Assembly (NCBI GenBank): GCA_900316965.1
Contig: ONEY01000008.1
Span: forward strand, 1-64,000
DNA length: 64,000 nt
DNA from: an uncultured Bacteroidales bacterium
GTDB lineage: Bacteria; Bacteroidota; Bacteroidia; Bacteroidales; P3
Direction: 5' to 3'
Numbering within the stretch: position 1 is the first letter of the stretch; each line of letters starts with the position of its first letter. Shown here piece by piece: positions 51,983-60,834 of the stretch. Both the position numbers and the translations under genes were made by a program. The notes under the pieces are model-generated. The model was given only the letters and a program-made list of their open reading frames with translations. It was not told the origin of the DNA and searched no databases.

Positions 51983-53080
51983 TTATTTTATGATTTTGTT
52001 TTCCATTGCTTCAAGGACCTCTTCGGGAGTGGGGATGATACCACCAAAACGACCGTAATGTTCGATAGGAATCTTGCAGTCAGCGGCAAGTTTAACATCC
52101 TCAATCATCTGACCGGCACTCATCTCAACGCAAAGCATACCCTTTACGCGCTTTGCCAGTTCGGCGATTTGTTTGCTCGGGAAGGGATATAGAGTGATCG
52201 GACGGAGCAGACCAACTTTAAGACCCTTTTCACGGGCAAGCTCCATAGACTTCATGCAAATACGTGCGGAAGTACCATAAGAAACGAAAATATAGTCGGC
52301 ATCGTCGCAGTTGAGGGCCTCATAACGAACCTCTTTCTCTTTCATCTCAGCATATTTAGCCTGAAGTTTCTGGTTGAAGACTTCCTGACGAGAAGATTCG
52401 AGCTCAAGTGAAGTAATGATGTTATGACCACGAGAAGCGGGTTTACCCCATGTGCCCCAAGGTGCATTGGCACGGCGCTCTTCCTCAGTCCAACGAGGAA
52501 CATTGTCGCGTGTATAGCATTTCTCCATGCACTGGCCAATAGCGCCATCGGTGAGGATGAGGACAGGGTTACGATATTTGAATGCGATGTCCCAAGCGTC
52601 GAAAACGAAATCGTACATTTCCTGAACCGACGAAGGAGCCAGGACATAGAGCTGGTAGTCACCATGTCCACCACCTTTGGTGCTCTGGAAATAGTCGCTC
52701 TGAGCAGGCTGGATAGTACCCAGACCGGGGCCACCGCGCATAGCATTCATAATAACGCAAGGAATTTCAGCGCCAGCAAGATAGGTAAGACCTTCTGCCA
52801 TCAGAGAAATTCCAGGTGAAGATGAGGAGGTGGCAACCTTCTTGCCAGTGGCAGCACCGCCATAAACCATATTGATAGAAGCAAGCTCTGACTCGGCCTG
52901 AAGAACAACCATACCAGTGTAGTTATCACCTTTTGGGTCCCAAGGACGTTCGGCCATAAGCGTTTCCATAACCTCTGACTGCGGAGTGATAGGATAGCCA
53001 AAATAGCCGTCCGCACCGCTGGCAATCATAGCGCGGGCAATAGCCTCATTGCCCTTCATTAATTTCAGTTCTTTTGCCAT
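51983..53080 (-). CDS. vorB: 2-oxoacid:ferredoxin oxidoreductase, alpha subunit (VorB/KorA type)
   Basis: 365 residues. LMKGNEAIARAMIASGADGYFGYPITPQSEV at the start, FQAESELASINMVYGGAATGKKV-like binding segments, and a C-terminal ICMKSMELAREKGLKVGLLRPITLYPFP are typical. The length and the start match the family annotated as 3-methyl-2-oxobutanoate oxidoreductase VorB, though KorA (2-oxoglutarate) shares the fold and the substrate is not certain. It is preceded by its ferredoxin with a 21-bp gap. Confidence 0.9.
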   Translation of the reverse strand: MAKELKLMKGNEAIARAMIASGADGYFGYPITPQSEVMETLMAERPWDPKGDNYTGMVVLQAESELASINMVYGGAATGKKVATSSSSPGISLMAEGLTYLAGAEIPCVIMNAMRGGPGLGTIQPAQSDYFQSTKGGGHGDYQLYVLAPSSVQEMYDFVFDAWDIAFKYRNPVLILTDGAIGQCMEKCYTRDNVPRWTEEERRANAPWGTWGKPASRGHNIITSLELESSRQEVFNQKLQAKYAEMKEKEVRYEALNCDDADYIFVSYGTSARICMKSMELAREKGLKVGLLRPITLYPFPSKQIAELAKRVKGMLCVEMSAGQMIEDVKLAADCKIPIEHYGRFGGIIPTPEEVLEAMENKIIK

Positions 53081-53101
53081 TTTATGATTCTTTTTACTTG
53101 T

Positions 53102-53320
53102 TTAACATTTAACTTTGTAGACGGATATAACACCATCCGGGCAAACGATAGCGCATGAAGCGCAACCGATGCAGTTGTCGTTGACGGTATGGGTGTAATT
53201 GTAACCCTTACCATTTACATTTTTCGATAACTCGATGCAATGCATGGGGCAAGCCTCAAGGCAAACACCGCAACCTTTGCAGCGCTCGGTATCGATAACT
53301 ATTTGTCCTTTAAATGCCAT
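53102..53320 (-). CDS. 4Fe-4S dicluster ferredoxin (delta subunit of the oxidoreductase)
   Basis: 72 residues with two Cys motifs: CKGCGVCLEACPMHC near 14-28 and CIGCASCAIVCPDG near 51-64, each C-x2-C-x2-C-x3-C(P). It carries two [4Fe-4S] clusters and relays electrons for the alpha-beta-gamma complex. It is the first gene of the operon, 57 bp after the -7 box at 53378-53385. Confidence 0.95.
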   Translation of the reverse strand: MAFKGQIVIDTERCKGCGVCLEACPMHCIELSKNVNGKGYNYTHTVNDNCIGCASCAIVCPDGVISVYKVKC

Positions 53321-53377
53321 AGTTTTAGTTTTATATGATTAATATTTATTGTTAAAGATTATTCTCTAATAGGACTG

Positions 53378-53385
53378 CAAAGATA
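53378..53385 (-). promoter_or_regulatory. -7 box TATCTTTG for the oxidoreductase operon
   Basis: Minus-strand TATCTTTG lies 57 bp before the ferredoxin ATG. The remainder of the 484-bp spacer to the DUF1573 gene is A/T-rich, and besides this box and the one at 53754 I see nothing supportable in it. Confidence 0.55.
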
Positions 53386-53753
53386 CACTTTTTTTTTGGA
53401 ATAATAATATTTTAAAAAAGATTAAAATTGTCATATCTCTAAAACAACCACTTTTTCAGCAAGTAATCAACATGTTATAAAACAAAAAAAAGAACTCTTA
53501 CATTTCATTACTGCAACAACCAAAAATTAGATATATACTGAATGCAAAAAATAAGGCTATTCCTCAACAACATCAATATTCTTATATATCTGGTCCATTA
53601 TTGTTCGATACCACTCAAAGAAAATGGTAAACAACAGACAACAAGACACTTCCTATCCAGCAGCTCAACTTCTTTTTTTGAAAAATAAAACATTAAAAAA
53701 TCAAAAAAAACAATAAAAGAGAGCTTAGTGAAACTAAAGAATAAAAAAAATCG

Positions 53754-53761
53754 TATTTTTG
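53754..53761 (+). promoter_or_regulatory. -7 box TATTTTTG for the DUF1573 gene
   Basis: The box matches TAnnTTTG and lies 43 bp before the ATG at 53805. Confidence 0.6.
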
Positions 53762-53804
53762 CATAATTAAAATCAGACAAGAACAATCAAAAAATCATTT
53801 TATC

Positions 53805-54206
53805 ATGAAGAAGTTCATTTTGTTAAGTTTTTTTGTGAGCATGGCTTTTGCAACCATTAACGCTCAAACAACAACCCCCAAAGAACAACCCGCCGACGGT
53901 CCGAAAATTACGTTCTCCGAACAGGAACACAACTACGGCAACATCCAAAAAGGAGGCGATGGAAATTGTGAATTCGTCTTTACTAACGAAGGCAACGAAC
54001 CTCTCATTCTGAGCAACGTAAAAGCTAGCTGTGGCTGTACCACACCATCATGGACCAAAGAACCCATCATGCCAGGCAAAACCGGCAGCATCAAGGTGCG
54101 CTACAACACAAACAACATCGGCAGCTTCAACAAGACCATCACCGTTACAAGCAACGCCGTAAACAGTCCCAGAATAGTTCTGAAAATCAAAGGTAAAGTA
54201 GAATAA
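53805..54206 (+). CDS. DUF1573 domain protein, exported
   Basis: 133 residues. A signal peptide (FILLSFFVSMAFATINA) is followed by one DUF1573 domain: ITFSEQEHNYGNIQKGGDGNCEFVFTNEG, then LILSNVKASCGCTTPSWTKEPIMPGKTG and ITVTSNAVNSPRIVLKIKG. The Cys pair CGC is conserved. Domain fold is Ig-like; function is unknown. It is 25 bp ahead of the aminotransferase gene on the same strand. Confidence 0.9.
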   Translation: MKKFILLSFFVSMAFATINAQTTTPKEQPADGPKITFSEQEHNYGNIQKGGDGNCEFVFTNEGNEPLILSNVKASCGCTTPSWTKEPIMPGKTGSIKVRYNTNNIGSFNKTITVTSNAVNSPRIVLKIKGKVE

Positions 54207-54231
54207 TTTCACAACACTAAACCCTTCAATA

Positions 54232-55449
54232 ATGCCACAGATATCCCATAAAGGACTCGAATTGCCTCAGTCGGCAATACGTAAGCTTGTCCCCTTCTCC
54301 GATGCGGCTAAAGAACGCGGAGTCCATGTTTACCACCTCAATATTGGCCAACCCGACATCGAGACTCCCAAAGGCGCTCTCAAAGCTTTGGCCGAAACAG
54401 CCGGAGAACTGCCACAATGGAAAGGTGTGCTGGAATACAGCCACTCCGCTGGTATCCCCAGCTATCGCCGCGCTCTGTGCAACTACTACCATCGCCATGG
54501 TATCGACGTCACACCCAACCAAATAATCGTCACCACCGGCGGTAGCGAAGCACTACAAATGGCTTTCACAGTTTGTCTTAACCCTGGCGACGAAATCATA
54601 ATCCCAGAACCTTACTACACCAATTACAACACCTTCGCCAAACTGTGCGACGCAAAAATTGTAACCATCCCCAGCGACATCAAGACAGGCTTCGCCCTGC
54701 CTCCCATCGAAGATTTCGAAAAGGTAATAACTCCTCGCACTAAAGCCATCATGATATGCAACCCCAACAACCCCACGGGCTACCTCTACACCCACGAGGA
54801 GTTGCTTAAAGTTGCCGGATTGGTCAAAAAATACGACCTCTACCTTTTCGCCGACGAAGTATACCGTGAGTTTTGCTACGATGGCAACAAACATTTCAGC
54901 GTGATGCAGCTCGAAGGTCTTGAGCGCAACACTATCCTCTTCGACTCTGTATCTAAACGTTATAGCGCATGCGGCGCACGCGTAGGATGCTTGGTAACCC
55001 GCAACAGCGAGGTATACGCCATAGCTATGCGCCTTGCCCAGGCCCGCCTCTCCCCTCCTAGCTTTGGACAAATTTTCGCCGAGGCTGCCGTTGACACACC
55101 TCAAGAGTATTTCGACAAAGTTGAGGCTGAGTATGTGGCTCGCCGCAATGTCATCGTCGAAGGCATCAACAAAATACCCGGTTGCTTCTGCCCAATGCCG
55201 AAGGGCGCTTTCTACACCGTCATCGACCTGCCTGTCGACGACAGCGATAAGTTCTGCCAGTGGCTGCTCACCGATTTCAACTACAACGGTGCTACCGTCA
55301 TGCTAGCACCCGCCACAGGTTTCTATGTGGATCCCGAACGCGGCCGCCATCAAGCACGCATCACCTACTGCTTGTGTAAAGAAGACCTCCGTGCAGCTGT
55401 CAAATGTCTCGAAGAGGCTCTGAAAGTTTACCCCGGCAGAACACGCTAA
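54232..55449 (+). CDS. PLP-dependent aminotransferase, class I/II (aspartate-type)
   Basis: 405 residues, fold type I. VYHLNIGQPDIETP near the start, TTGGSEALQMAF near 101-112, NPNNPTGYLYTHEEL near 179-193, and the Schiff-base Lys in DSVSKRYSACGARVG near 238-252 are all present. YRIVxxDEVYREF-type region reads FADEVYREFCYDG. AspB-like, with substrate not assignable. Terminator 17 bp after the stop. Confidence 0.92.
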   Translation: MPQISHKGLELPQSAIRKLVPFSDAAKERGVHVYHLNIGQPDIETPKGALKALAETAGELPQWKGVLEYSHSAGIPSYRRALCNYYHRHGIDVTPNQIIVTTGGSEALQMAFTVCLNPGDEIIIPEPYYTNYNTFAKLCDAKIVTIPSDIKTGFALPPIEDFEKVITPRTKAIMICNPNNPTGYLYTHEELLKVAGLVKKYDLYLFADEVYREFCYDGNKHFSVMQLEGLERNTILFDSVSKRYSACGARVGCLVTRNSEVYAIAMRLAQARLSPPSFGQIFAEAAVDTPQEYFDKVEAEYVARRNVIVEGINKIPGCFCPMPKGAFYTVIDLPVDDSDKFCQWLLTDFNYNGATVMLAPATGFYVDPERGRHQARITYCLCKEDLRAAVKCLEEALKVYPGRTR

Positions 55450-55462
55450 TCTGCGAAATAAT

Positions 55463-55500
55463 ACACAAAAAAGTGGAAGGATTTCTCCTTCCACTTTGTG
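55463..55500 (+). terminator. Terminator after the aminotransferase gene
   Basis: AAGTGGAAGGA (55471-55481) pairs with TCCTTCCACTT (55486-55496), with an A-run before and T-rich sequence after. Confidence 0.8.
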
Positions 55501-55568
55501 TTTATAGCGATATTAGTCTCACCTTGTCAAAGGAAAATCAAAAAAGCCATTCCCATCCAAACAGCTAA

Positions 55569-56021
55569 ATGAGAAAAGTCGTTCTTTTTATTATAATTGT
55601 CTGCTGCATTACCGACTCCGCCTCTGCTCAAACAGCGGTAGTAAGCGGTGGCGGAAGCGCCACAAATAATAATTATAACCTAAGTTACAGCATTGGACAA
55701 CTGGCCACCCAAAGCGCCAGCACAACAATATCTAACCTCAACGAAGGGGTGTTGCAACCTCTAGTAGTTCAATCCATTGGAATGGATGAAAAAGAAGAAT
55801 TGGAACAAATGTCTGTATTCCCCAACCCTACCAGCAACGGCATAACCATAAGACGCAACTCATGCGAAAAAAGTCTCATACAGATTTATAACATTGACGG
55901 ACTACTGATCCACGAAACATTGTGGGACAGCAGTGAGAAAACTCTCGATCTTACAAATTATCCTAAAGGAATTTACATAATAAAAACAAGCCACAATTCT
56001 TATAAAATCACTAAACAATGA
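55569..56021 (+). CDS. Small T9SS cargo protein
   Basis: 150 residues. A signal peptide (VVLFIIIVCCITDSASAQ) is followed by a segment of the kind found before T9SS tails (NLSYSIGQLATQSAS, EGVLQPLVVQSI). The tail (about 78-150) is a Por_Secre domain: MSVFPNPTSNGITIRR, LIQIYNIDGLLIHE and YPKGIYIIKT. There is no catalytic domain, so it is nearly all signal and tail. It overlaps the next gene by four bases (ATGA), so the two are coupled. Confidence 0.85.
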   Translation: MRKVVLFIIIVCCITDSASAQTAVVSGGGSATNNNYNLSYSIGQLATQSASTTISNLNEGVLQPLVVQSIGMDEKEELEQMSVFPNPTSNGITIRRNSCEKSLIQIYNIDGLLIHETLWDSSEKTLDLTNYPKGIYIIKTSHNSYKITKQ

Positions 56022-57292
56022 GACGACTAACTTTATTGCTTTTATTCGTCGTAACGACGATCAACATGATGTGCGCTCAAGTTCCACAGGGATTCACCTA
56101 TCAGGCCATAGTGCGTAATAACGACGGCACAACTATAGCCAACAGTCAAGTGAGCGTACGCATCGAACTCGTACATGGTTCCGCCAACGGAACGGTACAA
56201 TACGCTGAGAACCACAGTCCTTTAACCGATGCCAACGGCCTGTTTACAATAGTAATAGGGGACGGTGTGCCACTGGTGAACTGCCTTTTTTCCGATTGTA
56301 TCAACTGGGCTGTGGGGCCTTGGTTTCTCACAACACGCATTGATCCTACAGGTGGAAACAGTTACACTCTTGTCACCACACAACAACTGATGTCTGTGCC
56401 CTACGCTCTCTATGCCGCCAATGCGGGCAGTGCAGTACAAATCCGTGACAGCGTGGTAGTCTATATCCGTGACAGCATCGTATACGACACCATAGACACA
56501 TATTCCTACGACAGCCATCCCTCCGATGTCACTGGCGCCTTGCCTGGAGTATTCAGTATTTCGCCCGCCAATAGAATTTGTTTCTCTAAAGGCAATCTGC
56601 AATACAAAGCCTGCACCAATACATGGCGCTTCGCAGAGCATCAATGGGACATGGTCGGTACAGCCAATATGTACATTTCTGCCGAAGACACACTTTGGAT
56701 TGATCTCTTCGGATACGGTGCCAGCGGCTACAGCCAAAAATATCCTTATATGCACAGCACCTCATCGTCGTCCTATCCCATAGTGCCTATCAGCACAACA
56801 GGCTACGACTGGGGCGTGAATAACGCCATAAGCAACGGAGGCGACAGCGCCGGTCTATGGCGCACTCTGACGTCAAGCGAATGGTATTACATCCTCCAAC
56901 AACGAACCAACGCAGTATCGCTTAGAGCATTAGCCACAGTGGCAGGAATGCCCGGTGTAATTCTTTTGCCAGACAACTGGACCGCCGTTCCAAACATAGG
57001 CATCAATCATGAGGCTTCTAACTACGTCACCAACATATACAATGTGACACAATGGAACATACTTCAAAACAATGGCGCAGTTTTTTTGCCAGCAGCCGGA
57101 GAACGAGAGGACAACACGATTAGCAATGTAGGAATAAAATGCTGCTATTGGTCTTCATCCTACAGCACATCGTCAGGAGCCTATCGTTTTCATACCGACG
57201 TTCCATCTTCAATGCCGTATAAGTTCAATCATATAAACAACTACATAGGATGTTCCGTCCGTTTGATACACGATATCACGGAACTACCATAG
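56018..57292 (+). CDS. Exported protein with FISUMP/DUF1566-type C-terminal domain
   Basis: 424 residues. Signal peptide about 1-20 (MMCAQ). The N-terminal part, QVPQGFTYQAIVRNNDGTTIANSQVSVRI, then SVPYALYAANAG, is the phage-tail/collar-like module common in Bacteroidota surface proteins. The C-terminal ~230 residues (FSISPANRICFSKGNLQY, TLTSSEWYYILQQR, VFLPAAGEREDN, YWSSSYSTSSGAYRFH, GCSVRLIHD) match the Fibrobacter-paralogous FISUMP fold. No T9SS tail is present, but the coupled upstream gene has one. Terminator follows. Confidence 0.8.
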   Translation: MRRLTLLLLFVVTTINMMCAQVPQGFTYQAIVRNNDGTTIANSQVSVRIELVHGSANGTVQYAENHSPLTDANGLFTIVIGDGVPLVNCLFSDCINWAVGPWFLTTRIDPTGGNSYTLVTTQQLMSVPYALYAANAGSAVQIRDSVVVYIRDSIVYDTIDTYSYDSHPSDVTGALPGVFSISPANRICFSKGNLQYKACTNTWRFAEHQWDMVGTANMYISAEDTLWIDLFGYGASGYSQKYPYMHSTSSSSYPIVPISTTGYDWGVNNAISNGGDSAGLWRTLTSSEWYYILQQRTNAVSLRALATVAGMPGVILLPDNWTAVPNIGINHEASNYVTNIYNVTQWNILQNNGAVFLPAAGEREDNTISNVGIKCCYWSSSYSTSSGAYRFHTDVPSSMPYKFNHINNYIGCSVRLIHDITELP

Positions 57293-57344
57293 AATAGGTA
57301 TAGTTGGACAAATCTTTTCAAACAACATCTTTCAATAAAACAAG

Positions 57345-57376
57345 AAAAGGAAGATCACCAAATCTTCCTTTTTTTG
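57345..57376 (+). terminator. Terminator after the FISUMP-type gene
   Basis: AAAAGGAAGAT (57345-57355) pairs with ATCTTCCTTTT (57362-57372) and runs into seven T. Confidence 0.85.
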
Positions 57377-57420
57377 TATTTACAAGCAAAATAAATTAGT
57401 TCTTAGCTCGTTATAAAAAC

Positions 57421-57894
57421 ATGACACGAGAAGAAAAACGAGTAAAAGTAATCAACGCCTGCATTGCCCATCAGCAGCACATTGCAAATGTGGCCAAACA
57501 AGAGATGGACTCAGCGCAACAGCAGAGCAACGAATATGGTGCCAATGTTGATCGCTACGACAGCTACCGTACCAAGATGATGCGAGCACGCGATATGTAC
57601 GCCAAGCAACTCAGCAACGCCAACGCCAGCCTGCGATATCTGCAAGAGGCTCTACGTATGAAACCCTTCGACAAAGCCGAACACGGAGCAATAGTTATTA
57701 CCGACAAGCAACGCTTCTTCCTCAGCATCGGTGCCGGCAAATTCGTTGTCAACGACAGCGAGTCGCCTACAGGTATGCAATACTACTTCGCTGTCAGCGC
57801 TCAAACCCCTATCTACCTTGCCATTAAAGGCAAAAACATCGGAGATAGTTTTATCGTAAACGGCATTGTCCAAACTATCAAGGAAATATATTAG
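57421..57894 (+). CDS. Uncharacterised 157-aa protein ahead of the sialidase
   Basis: 157 residues with no signal peptide. The first ~85 residues are a Gln/Ala-rich helical coil (HQQHIANVAKQEMDSAQQQSNEYG, RARDMYAKQLSNANASLRYLQ). The second half is compact and beta-rich (GAIVITDKQRFFLSIGAGKF, YYFAVSAQTPIYLAIKGK, GDSFIVNGIVQTI), which looks like a GreA/GreB C-terminal FKBP-like domain. The coil-plus-FKBP layout resembles a Gre-type factor, which is an inference from architecture only. It is 12 bp ahead of the sialidase. Confidence 0.6.
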   Translation: MTREEKRVKVINACIAHQQHIANVAKQEMDSAQQQSNEYGANVDRYDSYRTKMMRARDMYAKQLSNANASLRYLQEALRMKPFDKAEHGAIVITDKQRFFLSIGAGKFVVNDSESPTGMQYYFAVSAQTPIYLAIKGKNIGDSFIVNGIVQTIKEIY

Positions 57895-57906
57895 CCACTC
57901 CATAAT

Positions 57907-59070
57907 ATGAAAAATATGAGAAAAGTCATTTATCCATTGTTGCTGATTTTGGTCATGAGTAGCTGTACCAAAGTGGCTAGCGAAGAACCCGGCACAACCG
58001 CGACTGTCGTAGATACCGCCTTCGATATCTGCCTTTTCCGCCCAGGTGACTACGGCAGCGCCAACTGGCGCATACCCGCGCTGCTTTGCTTGAAAGACGG
58101 AAGCCTGTTGGCTGTTTGCGACAAACGTAAGTATAACGAGACCGACTTGCCAGAGGATATTGACATTGTGAGCCGTCGCAGCACCGACGGAGGCCACACT
58201 TGGAGCGAACCCGTGACCATTGCCGAAGGCACTGGCTACAAACACGGCTATGGCGACGCCGCCCTCGTACAGTGCGAAAACGGCGACGTAGTATGCGTTT
58301 TTGTAGGCGGCAACGGACTATGGGCATCAACCGAGAACGACCCAATACGCAGCTATGTATGCCGCAGCACCGACGGCGGACACACATGGAGCCAACCCGA
58401 GGATATAACCGCCCAACTATGGGGCAGCCAAGCCGCCAACGCCACCTGCCACAACTACAAAGCATCGTTTTTCGGCAGTGGCAATGGTCTTAGGCTGACG
58501 CGCGGAGCTAACAAAGGACGCATAATGTTTGCCGCCGCAATGTGCCGCAAAAACATCAACACCCTCGACAATTTTGTCGTCTATAGCGACGACAACGGCC
58601 ATACTTGGAGTGTTTCCAACCGAGCCTACACAGGAGGCGACGAAGCCAAACTGATGGAACTGACTGACGGCCGCATTCTCATCAGCGTACGCCAAAGCGG
58701 TCCGCGCGGTTTTAATTACAGCAGCGACGACGGACTGACATGGGGCACGCAAGGGCGATGGGAAGAACTGACCACCAACGCATGCAACGGCGACATCCTA
58801 CGCGTCAAAGCCACCGACCACGGAGACAGCTGCAACTTACTGCTGCACAGCCTCCCAAATTCGATGCAACGAGAGGATGTAAGTCTTTTTTTCAGCTATG
58901 ACGAAGGTGTAACATGGCAGAACCCAATGCTGCTTTTCAATGGCCCATCGGTCTATTCTTCCATCACCATAATGCCAACCGGCGGTATTGGAGTATTACT
59001 AGAGCAGAACCCCAACGGTGCCTGTGAACTATGGTTTAAATACTTGCCATCCTCCACACTAAGCCACTAA
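57907..59070 (+). CDS. Exo-alpha-sialidase (GH33), lipoprotein
   Basis: 387 residues. A lipoprotein signal (VIYPLLLILVMSSC) is followed by the RIP motif NWRIPALL near 52-59 and five Asp-box repeats: STDGGHTWSEP, STDGGHTWSQP, SDDNGHTWSV, SSDDGLTWGT and SYDEGVTWQN. The six-bladed propeller cleaves terminal sialic acids from glycans. The Arg triad is represented by the RIP Arg, an Arg in ISVRQSGPRG, and another further on. No other sialic-acid genes (nanA, nanE, nanT) are in the window. Confidence 0.9.
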   Translation: MKNMRKVIYPLLLILVMSSCTKVASEEPGTTATVVDTAFDICLFRPGDYGSANWRIPALLCLKDGSLLAVCDKRKYNETDLPEDIDIVSRRSTDGGHTWSEPVTIAEGTGYKHGYGDAALVQCENGDVVCVFVGGNGLWASTENDPIRSYVCRSTDGGHTWSQPEDITAQLWGSQAANATCHNYKASFFGSGNGLRLTRGANKGRIMFAAAMCRKNINTLDNFVVYSDDNGHTWSVSNRAYTGGDEAKLMELTDGRILISVRQSGPRGFNYSSDDGLTWGTQGRWEELTTNACNGDILRVKATDHGDSCNLLLHSLPNSMQREDVSLFFSYDEGVTWQNPMLLFNGPSVYSSITIMPTGGIGVLLEQNPNGACELWFKYLPSSTLSH

Positions 59071-59238
59071 TATAATAGACATCACGCAGTTAAATCAAAT
59101 AGACTTAATCCTAAACTCCAATGACACTTCTATGATTAAACACGGATAACCCTCATTAGAAAATATCGTCTATCTCTAGTCGAAATAATGAGTTCTGGAT
59201 ATTAGGGTGCCTTCTGATCTCAACACATCCGCAAACAA

Positions 59239-59278
59239 CAGCGGGACTTTTCCGTTCAGAAAAGCCCCGCTGACTTTT
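59239..59278 (+). terminator. Terminator after the sialidase gene
   Basis: CAGCGGG (59239-59245) pairs with CCCGCTG (59266-59272), with an inner CTTTT/AAAAG stem and TTTTT after. It is bidirectional in form and could also end the OmpA-family gene on the minus strand. Confidence 0.7.
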
Positions 59279-59298
59279 TATTGTCAAAATGTTGATGC

Positions 59299-60807
59299 CT
59301 ATTTAAGGATAACCGTAGCACGGCGGTTCTTGGCGCGGTTCTCATCGCTGTCGTTTGGAGCAATAGGATCCTCTTGTCCGCGACTCTCGATCAATATATT
59401 TGCAGCAGGTGCGCCAAGGCTAATCATATATTTCTTCAAAGCTTCAGCACGCTTCTTACCATACTTCATATTAATCTGAGGTGTACCGGTATTATCGGTA
59501 TGACCGGTAATTTCAGCCTTGAGGTTATTGTCGGCCATCATAGAGGCACACAAAGTACGGATAATATCGTCAGTCTTCTTGTCAAATTTGGGCGTAGTTC
59601 CCGATGTTTCGAAATAGACAGTAGCGTTGATATCGTCGAGTTTCTTCTGCATTTCTTGACGATCTACAGGGCGAGCTGGCAAATTGGCCAAAGCTTCAGC
59701 TATGCTGTCAAGTCGTGCCTGGAGTGCGGCACGTTCGCGAGCGGCGCGTTCACGTTCTGCGGCAGCACGAGCCTCGGCCTCTGCTTTCTCACGGGCGGCG
59801 CGAGCTTCTGCCTCAGCCTTCTCGCGAGCAGCCTTCTCTGCGGCAGCTTGTGCGGCGGCAAGCTTCTCAGCGGCGGCAATGCTGTCGGCAATAGCCTGTT
59901 GACGGGCACGGAGAGCCGCCTCCTCTGCGGCACGCGCCTCAGCCTTACGGTCACGTCCCATCCAACCTAGGTCAATGCCTATCTTCACACCAAAACGCAA
60001 AGGACGAACTGACTCAACTTGACTGGATTCAAAGGTTCCATTATATGTATGCTGAGTGGGGTTAGCAGCGTCAATTTCAAGCAGAGAGGCTGTCTTCTGC
60101 TCCTCCAGCATGCTGGTGACACCATAACCACCATAGATACCAAGATAAAGTCCCCAGTTATTCTTGAGCGATTTACGGAAGCCCAAATCAGCGATAGCAC
60201 TGACCCCCATCTTCACATTGTCAACATCCTCTTTCAAATCGGCATCATATGTACTAAAGCCATGCGAAGGAAGATCCTCTACAGCATAACCGAGCGAAGG
60301 ATAATAGCCTGTAGTGGTATACGAACCTTCGTTGGCGACAACCTTGCCGTGTATTGGCAGATCTATAGAAGCGCCCAAGCCTGCCACGAAAAACCACTTC
60401 TCGTCAATGGGTGCGCGCCAAAAAAACTCAATGGGCACCGACAGCATTCCAACTCGCTGGCTTTCACGCCAATCTTCAAAGATTGTCACAAGATCATACT
60501 GCGCTGCTGGATTGTCTGGATGTGTAAGCCCTGGCGTAGTTTCATCAAAATTATAGACGCTATGCGATGTGGCAAAATTGTAATGTATGCCAAATCCAAA
60601 ACCGAAATGCTGCCCAAAGAAATGAGTGAAATGCAATCCGGCGTCGAAACCTAGTCCAAGACCATAGTCACCGTTCATCGGGCTATACGACATCGAATTA
60701 ATTCCACCTCCAAGGTTCAGACCGACATAGTTGTTGTCTTTAATCTGCTGTGCCTTGACCGTCATCGTCATAAGACATGCAAAAAACAATATAGTTATGC
60801 GTTTCAT
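59299..60807 (-). CDS. OmpA-family protein: beta-barrel, Ala/Glu coiled coil, OmpA C-terminal domain
   Basis: 502 residues. Signal peptide about 1-19. An outer-membrane barrel (about 20-285) has NYVGLNLGGGINSM, HFGFGFGIHYNF, ending LRFGVKIGIDLGWMG. About 290-375 is an Ala/Glu/Arg-rich helix (repeats of AEARAAREK). The OmpA domain (about 390-500) has ATVYFETSGTTPKFDKKTDD, AEITGHTDNTGTPQIN and the closing ENRAKNRRATVIL. It anchors the outer membrane to peptidoglycan. It is 27 bp downstream of the YDG-domain gene, on the same strand. Confidence 0.9.
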   Translation of the reverse strand: MKRITILFFACLMTMTVKAQQIKDNNYVGLNLGGGINSMSYSPMNGDYGLGLGFDAGLHFTHFFGQHFGFGFGIHYNFATSHSVYNFDETTPGLTHPDNPAAQYDLVTIFEDWRESQRVGMLSVPIEFFWRAPIDEKWFFVAGLGASIDLPIHGKVVANEGSYTTTGYYPSLGYAVEDLPSHGFSTYDADLKEDVDNVKMGVSAIADLGFRKSLKNNWGLYLGIYGGYGVTSMLEEQKTASLLEIDAANPTQHTYNGTFESSQVESVRPLRFGVKIGIDLGWMGRDRKAEARAAEEAALRARQQAIADSIAAAEKLAAAQAAAEKAAREKAEAEARAAREKAEAEARAAAERERAARERAALQARLDSIAEALANLPARPVDRQEMQKKLDDINATVYFETSGTTPKFDKKTDDIIRTLCASMMADNNLKAEITGHTDNTGTPQINMKYGKKRAEALKKYMISLGAPAANILIESRGQEDPIAPNDSDENRAKNRRATVILK

Positions 60808-60834
60808 GATACGATTCTTTTAAGCTTGAGACAT

